The position numbers and the translations under genes are program-made. Under the pieces are notes generated by a model. The model had not been told where the DNA came from. It saw only the letters and a list, made by a program, of their open reading frames with translations, and searched no databases. Shown here one piece after another: positions 23,633-29,476 of a stretch of 29,476 nucleotides of DNA (its first letter is position 1; every line of letters begins with the position of its first letter). Origin of the DNA: Actinomycetes bacterium (GTDB lineage: Bacteria; Actinomycetota; Actinomycetes; Actinomycetales; Microbacteriaceae). The stretch covers positions 1-29,476 of the forward strand of contig JAEXHA010000061.1 of the NCBI GenBank assembly GCA_023450335.1, read 5' to 3'.

Positions 23633-24553
23633 ATGTCTGCGCACGCACCGTTGTCGCGCCTCGACCTGAACCTGCTGGTCGCCCTCGATGCCTTGCTCAC
23701 CGAACGCAGCGTCACTCGCGCGGCCGAGCGGCTGCATCTGAGCCAGCCGGCATTGTCGGCATCGCTCGCGCGCCTGCGCACGCATTTCGACGACGTCCTG
23801 CTGGTGCGTCGCGGCAACAGCTACGAACTGACGCCGCTCGCGGTTCGTCTGACCGATCGCGCCGCCGTCGCCCTCGACATGGCCCGGCGCGTGTTCGAGA
23901 GCCAGAGCGAATGGTCGCCCGCATCGTCCATACGCGAGTTCTCGATCTTCGGATCGGACTACGGCTTCGCCACCACCGGGCAGACGGTGTCGCGTGCCGC
24001 GTCAGCGGTGGCGCCGGACGTCAAGTTCCGCTTCATGCTGCACTCGCCGCAGATCATCGATGATGTCGAGACCCACCTGCGGTTCGTGGACGGCCTGCTC
24101 CTGCCGCACGGCTTCGTGACGAACATGCCGCACATCGATCTGTGGCATGACCGATGGGTGGTCATCGCCGCCGATGACAACCCCGCTGTGCGCGAGGGAC
24201 TGACGATGGAGACGATGGCACGGTCGCCGTGGGTGTTCACCTATCAGTCCCGCACGGCGTTCACCTCGGCGAGCCGACAGCTGCAGGTGCTGGGACTCGA
24301 GCCGCGGGTGGAGGCCGTGGTCGAGAGCTTCCTGGGCCTCGCGTCGTTCGTGGCCGGCACCGGCCGCCTCGCACTCGTTCAGGCGGGACTGCTCCGCCAC
24401 CTGGGCGACGAGGGCGGCATCCGGGTTCTCGAGCCCCCGTTCGACGCCACCTCGATCATCAACGCCCTGTGGTGGCATCCGATCCACACGCACGATCCGG
24501 AGCACGCGTGGATGCGGCAGCTGTTCCAGGCGACCACCGCCCCCTACGAATAG
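23633..24553 (+). CDS. LysR-type regulator, NodD/NahR subgroup
   Basis: A 306-residue LysR regulator. The N-terminus LDLNLLVALDALLTERS plus AAERLHLSQPALSASLARLR closely matches by eye the NodD/NahR/LinR clade (winged helix about residues 8-65). The C-terminal effector domain ends in NALWWHPIHTHDPEHAWMRQL, split here as WWHPIHTHDPEHAWMRQL, the Trp...His...Asp-Pro...Trp-Met-Arg pattern also seen at the end of NodD and NahR. That clade responds to aromatic inducers (flavonoids, salicylate). AAGGAG precedes the ATG at 23633; the frame extends upstream only through the operator. It is divergent from the importer operon and is the likely regulator of the aromatic island. Confidence 0.9.
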   Translation: MSAHAPLSRLDLNLLVALDALLTERSVTRAAERLHLSQPALSASLARLRTHFDDVLLVRRGNSYELTPLAVRLTDRAAVALDMARRVFESQSEWSPASSIREFSIFGSDYGFATTGQTVSRAASAVAPDVKFRFMLHSPQIIDDVETHLRFVDGLLLPHGFVTNMPHIDLWHDRWVVIAADDNPAVREGLTMETMARSPWVFTYQSRTAFTSASRQLQVLGLEPRVEAVVESFLGLASFVAGTGRLALVQAGLLRHLGDEGGIRVLEPPFDATSIINALWWHPIHTHDPEHAWMRQLFQATTAPYE

Positions 24554-24574
24554 GGCTGAGCCCCACGCCGCAGC

Positions 24575-25762
24575 TCACGCGACGGGCAGTTCGACCCCGT
24601 CATCCACCACCCGGTCGCGCCGCTTCGGACGCGCCCACCGCGCGGGCGTGTGCGGACCGTCCCACACCTGCACGATGCCCCACGCCACGGCGGTGATCGG
24701 CACGGCCAGCACGGCCCCGATGATGCCCGACAGCACGGTGCCGACCGTCAGAGCGATCAGCACGACGAAGGCATGCAGCTTCATCGACCGCCCCATCAGC
24801 ACCGGCTGCAGGAGGTTGCCCTCGAGCTGATTCACGAGCACGACCACGCCCACGACGATGAGCGCGACGACCCAGCCATGCGCGACGAGCGCCACCAGTG
24901 CGGCCAGGAACCCCGCCAGGGTCGCCCCGACGATCGGGATGAACGCGAGCAGGAACACCAGCACGGCCAGCGGCACGGCCAGAGGAACCTGCAGAATGAG
25001 CAGACCGATGAGGATGCCGATGGCATCCACCGCCGCAACCGTCGCCGTGCCCCTGACATAGGACCCGAGCGTCGATACCGTCTTCTCGCCGATGCGCACC
25101 GCACGCTCGTAGTTCGCGCCGCGGAACGGCCGCAGCAGGAAAGCCCACATCTGCGGTCCGTCCTTCAAGAAGAAGAACAGCATGACGACCATGAGCACCA
25201 TGCCGGTCACGAAGTTCGCCACCGCGCTGACCCCGGCGATCGCGCCCGATCCGAACTGCGCACTCGTGACGAAGTCACCCAGAGCGGCGAGCCACTCATC
25301 GAGCTGCGCCTGGTCGATCTGGAACGGCAGCGTGTTCACCCATGCCAGCAGATCTTGGAACCCCTGCTCAGCCTGCGTGTACAGCTCATCCCATTGATCG
25401 CGCACGGCCCAGACGATGAGCCACGAGACAGCGCCCAGGATGACGAAGATCGCCAGCAGCGCGAGCAGCGTCGCGGGCAGTGCCGGGACGCCCCGCCGCC
25501 GCATCCACGACATCACCGGCGCGAAGGCCGAGGCGAGGATCAGCGCGATCACCAGAGGGATCGTCACGACGGTCACCTGCTGGATGCCGATGACCACCGC
25601 CGCGGCGATCGCGACGACGATCATCACCTGCAGCGCGCGGATGGCCAGAGTCCCCAGCCCGTCGGCCCACAGGCTCCACGGCCTGCCGGGCGCGTCGACG
25701 CGGAGCGGCGTGCCACCGCTGTCGAGCCGGACGGTCTTGGGTGTTGAGTTGAACAATCCCAT
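24575..25762 (-). CDS. AI-2E transporter family (TqsA/PerM-like) membrane protein
   Basis: A 395-residue polytopic protein of Pfam 01594. Two N-terminal helices (about 40-85), then ASAFAPVMSWMRRRGVP, a long polar helical region (VRDQWDELYTQAEQGFQ), and the conserved C-terminal helices with PFRGANYERAVRIGEKTVSTLGSYVRGT (see GEKTVSTLGSYVRG), FLLAFIPIVGATLAGFLAALVAL and VNQLEGNLLQPVLMGR are diagnostic. Members export AI-2 or work as Na+/H+-type antiporters; the substrate here is unknown. The ATG at 25762 has no Shine-Dalgarno, but a -10-like TAGCGT is seven bases upstream. Convergent with lysR, the stops being 21 bases apart. Confidence 0.88.
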   Translation of the reverse strand: MGLFNSTPKTVRLDSGGTPLRVDAPGRPWSLWADGLGTLAIRALQVMIVVAIAAAVVIGIQQVTVVTIPLVIALILASAFAPVMSWMRRRGVPALPATLLALLAIFVILGAVSWLIVWAVRDQWDELYTQAEQGFQDLLAWVNTLPFQIDQAQLDEWLAALGDFVTSAQFGSGAIAGVSAVANFVTGMVLMVVMLFFFLKDGPQMWAFLLRPFRGANYERAVRIGEKTVSTLGSYVRGTATVAAVDAIGILIGLLILQVPLAVPLAVLVFLLAFIPIVGATLAGFLAALVALVAHGWVVALIVVGVVVLVNQLEGNLLQPVLMGRSMKLHAFVVLIALTVGTVLSGIIGAVLAVPITAVAWGIVQVWDGPHTPARWARPKRRDRVVDDGVELPVA

Positions 25763-25769
25763 GGGTATG

Positions 25770-25797
25770 ACGCTAGACGACGGATGCCGCACGACAA
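25770..25797 (-). promoter_or_regulatory. promoter of the AI-2E family gene, near-leaderless
   Basis: TTGTCG (25792-25797) and TAGCGT (25770-25775) on the minus strand are 16 bases apart; the -10 ends seven bases before the ATG at 25762. Confidence 0.5.
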
Positions 25798-25803
25798 CGA
25801 CGC

Positions 25804-25958
25804 GACGGCGAGGGGATGCTGGCGCGCGGCGCCGCGACGGCGAGCGGATGCCAGGTGCGGTGCCACGACGGCGAGGGGATGCCAGGTGCGGTGCCACGAC
25901 GGCGAGGGGATGCCAGGGCGACACCACGAACGGCGAGCGGATGCCGGGTGCGCTGCCT
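25804..25958. repeat. 31-bp tandem array, five units
   Basis: Five units of 30-32 bp start at 25804, 25836, 25867, 25898 and 25928 and share the core ACGGCGAG(G/C)GGATGCC. Units 2 and 3 differ at one base. The array fills the 228-base gap between the AI-2E family gene's promoter and the esterase stop; no gene is seen in that gap. Confidence 0.9.
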
Positions 25959-25990
25959 GACGCCGTCCGCTGCGCGGCGCGACCAGATGG

Positions 25991-27151
25991 TCAGACGCGC
26001 GAGCGCACCCACGCGGTGAACGCATCGACCCCGTCGATCACCGCGGAGTAGCGCAGCGAGTGGAACAGGTCGAACGAGTGCTGGCCGCCGGGCAGCTCTG
26101 CGTACACGACAGGGTTCGGCGACCCGGCGCGCAGGTGGGCGACGGCGCGGCGGGCGGTCTCGACGTACGCGATCGTGTCCTTCTCGCCGTGCGCGATGAA
26201 CAGCGGCGGGGCGACCGCGGCGGAATGGCCCAGCGGCCCGAACTCGGAGTCGGCGCCACCCAGCTCGAAGTATCCGCCGTACCAGCCGTAGAGGCTGACG
26301 ACGGCCGACACCGACGTATCGGCGCCTTCGAAGCCCGGCTGGTGGCGCGGGTCGTTCGGGGTGAGGGCCGCGATGGTCGACAGGTGACCGCCCGCCGACC
26401 CGCCCGCGAGGACGATCATCGCCGGATCGATACCCAGCTCGTCGGCGTGGGCACGCACCCAGGCGATGACCCGCTTCGCGTCGGAGAGGTGCTCGGCGAA
26501 GCCGGCGTGCGGGCGCAGGCGGTAGTTCGCGCTGATGGTGACCCAGCCGCGCCGTGCGAGGTGGAACAGCAGTGCCCGCGACTCGAAGCTCTTGAAGCCC
26601 ACCGAATAGGCGCCGCCGTGGAAGTACACGAGCACAGGCGCTTTCTCCGACGTGCTCCCGTGGCACCGGTACAGGTCGAGCAGGTGGGCGCGGCCGGCCG
26701 GTCCGTACGGAAGGTTGTGGCGCCGTTCGACGCTGCGCGGCCGGAAGACAAAGGTGAGAAGGATGCGGCCCAGCGGCGGTCGGGTGCGCAGTCCGTCGCG
26801 CAGCGAAGGCTCGATCTCGTCGCGCCAGTCCGCACCCAACGCGGCATCGAGGCTACGGGCGATGAACGGGCGCGCCGCCGCGCCACGGGCGGCGATGACG
26901 ACGAGCGCACCCACAAGCACCGCGGTCAGAGCGAGCATCAGCCAGGCTGCGGGGGTGACCAGCGGATGTTCGATGAACGTGGCGGTCGCCGAGATCAGCA
27001 CGATGGCCACGAACAGGAACGGCGCTTCGTTGTATGCGGCGGCCACGCGATATGCCAGTCCGCCGAGCCAGTACGGCCGACGCGGCGCCCAGAGGGTGAG
27101 CCCGACGAGGGCGCCCTGGATCGCGAGGCCGATGAGGTAGCCGTAGGACAC
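25991..27151 (-). CDS. HSL-type alpha/beta hydrolase with membrane-anchoring N-terminus
   Basis: A 386-residue protein. About residues 1-95 contain three to four hydrophobic segments, anchoring it in the membrane. The hydrolase domain follows: oxyanion-hole HGGA at 168-171, nucleophile Ser 242 in LAGGSAGGHLS, acid Asp 315 in HGEKDT and His 348 in GGQHSFDLF. This is the hormone-sensitive-lipase / esterase family. The GTG start has no Shine-Dalgarno; TAGCGT lies eight bases upstream. It is bounded by a 31-bp array downstream and palindromic repeats upstream, so it appears to be a single gene. The ester substrate is unknown. Confidence 0.85.
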   Translation of the reverse strand: MSYGYLIGLAIQGALVGLTLWAPRRPYWLGGLAYRVAAAYNEAPFLFVAIVLISATATFIEHPLVTPAAWLMLALTAVLVGALVVIAARGAAARPFIARSLDAALGADWRDEIEPSLRDGLRTRPPLGRILLTFVFRPRSVERRHNLPYGPAGRAHLLDLYRCHGSTSEKAPVLVYFHGGAYSVGFKSFESRALLFHLARRGWVTISANYRLRPHAGFAEHLSDAKRVIAWVRAHADELGIDPAMIVLAGGSAGGHLSTIAALTPNDPRHQPGFEGADTSVSAVVSLYGWYGGYFELGGADSEFGPLGHSAAVAPPLFIAHGEKDTIAYVETARRAVAHLRAGSPNPVVYAELPGGQHSFDLFHSLRYSAVIDGVDAFTAWVRSRV

Positions 27152-27159
27152 GGGTGGCC

Positions 27160-27187
27160 ACGCTACGACCCGCGCCGCCCGCTGTCC
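27160..27187 (-). promoter_or_regulatory. promoter of the alpha/beta hydrolase gene
   Basis: TGGACA (27182-27187) and TAGCGT (27160-27165) on the minus strand are 16 bases apart; the -10 ends eight bases before the GTG at 27151. Confidence 0.45.
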
Positions 27188-27242
27188 ACCCCGCCCGCGC
27201 CCTCACCCCCGCCGAGCCGCCGCGCTCTCCCGGCCCACCCCT

Positions 27243-27494
27243 CCGCCGAGCCGCCTACCTTCATACGAGCCGCCTACCTGTGGACCGTACAAACGTGGGC
27301 GGCTCGTACGCACCTGGGCGGCTCGCACACGAACGCAGGGCCGTCCGCCCACCCGCGCCCACCGCCGCGCCCACCGCTCCGCCCGGCCCTCTCCTCCGCC
27401 GAGCCGCCTACCTCTGTACGAGCCGCCTACCTCTGGACCGTACAAACGTGGGCGGCTCGTACACACCTGGACGGCTCGCGCACGAACGCAGGGC
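27243..27494. repeat. two copies of a 99-bp palindromic element
   Basis: Copies at 27243-27341 and 27396-27494 differ at about seven of 99 positions and lie 153 bp apart in the same orientation. Each has two left arms (CGAGCCGCC, 19 bp apart) and two right arms (GGCGGCTCG, 19 bp apart) sharing one centre (27286 in copy 1), so each unit can fold as one long hairpin; the inner stem TACGAGCCGCCTAC / GTGGGCGGCTCGTA is 13 of 14 paired. The remaining part of this 359-base gap is C-rich with no gene. Confidence 0.85.
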
Positions 27495-27510
27495 GAACGC
27501 AGCGGCGCGC

Positions 27511-28281
27511 TCAGCGACCGTGGAACACGGGGGCGCGTTTGGCCTGGAATGCTGCAAAACCCTCGCGGTAGTCATCGGTGTCGCACAGGGCCGCCTGCGC
27601 CGCGTTCTCGGCATCCATCGATCGCCACAGGCCCAGTCGTTCGTCGCGCAGCTGGGCGATGAGCTGCTTGCTCGCGAGGAAGGCGGCCGTCGCCCCGGCG
27701 GCCGCCGCGGTGGCGGCCGCGACGGTGGCCTCACCCACCTCGTCGGCGGAGAAGACCTGCGAGAAGAGTCCGGATTGCACGGCCTCGGCACCGGTCATGA
27801 GCCGTCCGGTGTAGATGAGGTCGAGCGTCTTGTGCGCGCCGAGCCGCTCGTAGAACAGGGCATGGCCGCCCGAGTCGAGAGTGGCGCCCAGCGCCGCGAA
27901 CGGCGACCCGATCTTGGCGTTCTCAGCCACGTAGACGACATCGGTCGCGATGAGCAGGCCGAGCCCGACTCCCAGGCACGCGCCGTGCGCGGCGGCGAAG
28001 GTCGGAGCGGGGAACGACGCCATGCGCTGCAGCACCGGCGTGACGAGTCCGTCGAGGTAGCCCGACACGTCGTCGTGGCTCGGATCGACGCCCGAGATGT
28101 CGCGTCCCGCGCAGAACGCTCGGCCCTCACCGCGCAGCACGAGCGCACGGACGCCTGCCGATTCGGCCTCGCCGTACGCGTCGCCCAGGTCGCGTACCGC
28201 CTGTTCGTCGAGCGCGTTGAGCTTGTCGGGGCGCGCGAGCGTGATGTGGGCGACATCGTCGCGGATGTGAAGCTCGATCAT
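27511..28281 (-). CDS. paaG: enoyl-CoA hydratase/isomerase family, PaaG-like
   Basis: A 256-residue crotonase-fold protein. The oxyanion-hole segments are GRAFCAGRDIS (about 54-64) and AAHGACLGVGLGLLIATD (about 97-114). The LDSGG motif with Asp 136 takes the place of the second catalytic Glu of hydratases; this PDSGG/LDSGG Asp is characteristic of PaaG, the ring 1,2-epoxyphenylacetyl-CoA isomerase that expands the ring to an oxepin. Its position eight bases after PaaE supports this role in phenylacetate catabolism. AGGAG precedes the ATG at 28281; the frame stays open upstream only as a shadow of PaaE. A general 2,3-dehydroadipyl-CoA hydratase (PaaF) is the less likely alternative. Confidence 0.8.
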   Translation of the reverse strand: MIELHIRDDVAHITLARPDKLNALDEQAVRDLGDAYGEAESAGVRALVLRGEGRAFCAGRDISGVDPSHDDVSGYLDGLVTPVLQRMASFPAPTFAAAHGACLGVGLGLLIATDVVYVAENAKIGSPFAALGATLDSGGHALFYERLGAHKTLDLIYTGRLMTGAEAVQSGLFSQVFSADEVGEATVAAATAAAAGATAAFLASKQLIAQLRDERLGLWRSMDAENAAQAALCDTDDYREGFAAFQAKRAPVFHGR

Positions 28282-28289
28282 GCGGACTC

Positions 28290-29465
28290 CTAGACGTCGT
28301 AGTCGACCGACACCGCGTCGGTGGTCGGGTGTGACTGGCAGGTGAGGATGTAGCCGTTCTCGAGCTCGTCGGGCTCGAGCGCGTAGTTCTCGGTCATGGT
28401 TACCGACCCGCTCACCAGGCGGGCACGGCACGTGCCGCACACTCCCCCGGCGCACGCGAACGGCACGTCGGGTCGCACTCGCAGCGCCGCGGTAAGGATC
28501 GATTCGTGCGCGTCGACCGGGCTGGCCACACGCGACGACTGCCCGTCGAGCGCGAAGTCGATCGTGACCACCTCGGCGTCGGGCCGCGCCGCGACCGGCC
28601 GGGACCCCGACGGCGGGGTGTTCTCTCCGGTCGTGAACAGCTCGTATCGCACATGCTCGCGCGACACCCCGACGTCGGCCAGCACGTCGCGGCACAGCTG
28701 CACGAGCTCGAGCGGCCCGCACAGGAACCACTCGTCGATCGTCTCGGGCAGCACGAGCGCATCGAGGATCGTGCGCAGCTTCTGCTCGTCGATGCGCCCC
28801 GACAGCACCGGCGCCGAGCGCTGCTCGCGCGAGAGCACGTGGTGCAGCGCCAGACGCGTCGGATAGCGGTCCTTCAAGTCGGCGAGCTCTTCGACGAACA
28901 TCACGTCGACGGTCGACCGGTTCGTGTAGACGAGGGTGAATCGTGATGTCTCTGACCTCGCCAGAACAGTGGATGCCAGGGCCATCAGGGGTGTGATGCC
29001 CGAACCTGCCGCGATCCCCGCCACGTGGGCGCCGTCCAATGCGGCCAGCGTGGAGGTGAAGGTGCCCTGCGGGCTCATCACATCGAGCCGATCCCCGGCC
29101 TGCAGTCCCGCCTGCGCCCAGCTCGAGAACGCACCGCCCGCGTCGCGCTTGATCGCGATCGAAATCGAGCCCGGCTGCGGTGGGCGGCACAGCGAGTACG
29201 ACCGGCGCAGCTCGCGGCCGGCGAGGGTCGTGCGCACGGCGACGTGCTGACCGGGCAGGTAGTCGTATTCCCCCTGCAGCGCCGCAGGAACCGCGAAGGT
29301 CACCTCGATCGCATCGTCCGTGAGCGGCCGTACGTCCCGGACCACGAGGGAGTGGAAACGGGTGCGCCGGCGACCGGGAGCCGTGGGCCCGCCGACCGCG
29401 CTGCGCAGGAACGCGTCGGCGATCGGCGCGGCGTCGGCACCGGTCGCATCGGCGCCGGTTGGCAC
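28290..29465 (-). CDS. paaE: phenylacetyl-CoA epoxidase reductase subunit PaaE (start uncertain)
   Basis: At least 391 residues. The FAD-binding domain has RRSYSLCRPP (RxYS motif); the NAD(P)H domain has GIAAGSGITPLMALAST and FLCGPLELVQ; the C-terminal plant-type 2Fe-2S ferredoxin domain has Cys 338, 343, 346 and 376 in C-x4-C-x2-C-x29-C spacing. This order is that of PaaE, which passes electrons from NADPH to the PaaABC oxygenase. The first visible start is a GTG at 29465, but the frame stays open to the window edge, and the first ~35 residues are Ala/Gly-rich and not family-like, so the true start may be inside or outside the window. paaABCD would be expected just beyond the right edge. Confidence 0.88.
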   Translation of the reverse strand: MPTGADATGADAAPIADAFLRSAVGGPTAPGRRRTRFHSLVVRDVRPLTDDAIEVTFAVPAALQGEYDYLPGQHVAVRTTLAGRELRRSYSLCRPPQPGSISIAIKRDAGGAFSSWAQAGLQAGDRLDVMSPQGTFTSTLAALDGAHVAGIAAGSGITPLMALASTVLARSETSRFTLVYTNRSTVDVMFVEELADLKDRYPTRLALHHVLSREQRSAPVLSGRIDEQKLRTILDALVLPETIDEWFLCGPLELVQLCRDVLADVGVSREHVRYELFTTGENTPPSGSRPVAARPDAEVVTIDFALDGQSSRVASPVDAHESILTAALRVRPDVPFACAGGVCGTCRARLVSGSVTMTENYALEPDELENGYILTCQSHPTTDAVSVDYDV

Positions 29466-29476
29466 GGCGTCGGAGC

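Noticed and set aside
24554..24574. Terminator between lysR and the AI-2E family gene
   Set aside because: The gap is only 21 bases and no hairpin with a plausible stem was found.
27243..27494. Insertion sequence ends
   Set aside because: The palindromes resemble terminal repeats, but there is no transposase or target duplication between or beside the copies.

Overview
The window is very GC-rich, with long antisense shadow reading frames, many GTG starts, short ATGA gene overlaps and few Shine-Dalgarno leaders. Together with the gene families present (DUF222/HNH 13E12-type protein, DUF1992 protein, PadR plus HAAS pair, paa phenylacetate genes), this points to an actinobacterium, most likely Microbacteriaceae and plausibly Microbacterium. 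That assignment is inference from gene content and base composition, not from a marker gene. No rRNA, tRNA, CRISPR array or transposase was seen.

Layout. Positions 1-1188 (minus): the end of a sugar-acid unit, a KDPG aldolase running off the left edge and a 2-keto-3-deoxygluconate kinase. Positions 1249-5479 (minus): a three-gene PadR / ABC ATPase / FtsX-type permease operon joined by ATGA overlaps, with palindromic operator candidates in front. Positions 5668-9806: a DUF1992 protein, a second PadR regulator with its HAAS-domain membrane partner, a two-domain sulfurtransferase, a possible C-terminal scrap of a Cys/Met PLP enzyme, and a flavin reductase. Positions 9807-12274: a DUF222/HNH protein bordered on both sides by unrelated short tandem arrays, then a small membrane protein that reads through only after correcting one base in a G run.

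The core is 12410-24553, an aromatic-compound catabolic island. A minus-strand operon (18670 to 12410) encodes an extradiol dioxygenase, a fumarylacetoacetate-hydrolase (FAH) family enzyme, an unusual cyclase-family protein, an FAD monooxygenase, an ACMSD-like amidohydrolase and a second FAH enzyme. Upstream lies a five-gene branched-chain-type ABC importer (ATPases, permeases, lipoprotein binding protein), all overlapping, ending in a strong hairpin. A LysR regulator of the NodD/NahR type is transcribed divergently from the importer. A coherent reading is uptake of an aromatic acid or phenolic, hydroxylation to a catechol, meta cleavage, then C-C hydrolysis and decarboxylation. The substrate is not determined; a flavonoid- or isoflavonoid-like phenolic is one testable idea.

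The right end (24575-29476) holds an AI-2E-family membrane protein, a 31-bp tandem array, an HSL-type esterase, two copies of a 99-bp palindromic element, and the 3' end of a phenylacetyl-CoA (paa) cluster: a PaaG-like isomerase and the PaaE reductase, which may continue off the right edge. Seven different short-repeat structures occur in non-coding gaps, and several genes show a -10-like hexamer 6-8 nt before the start codon, suggesting leaderless mRNAs.
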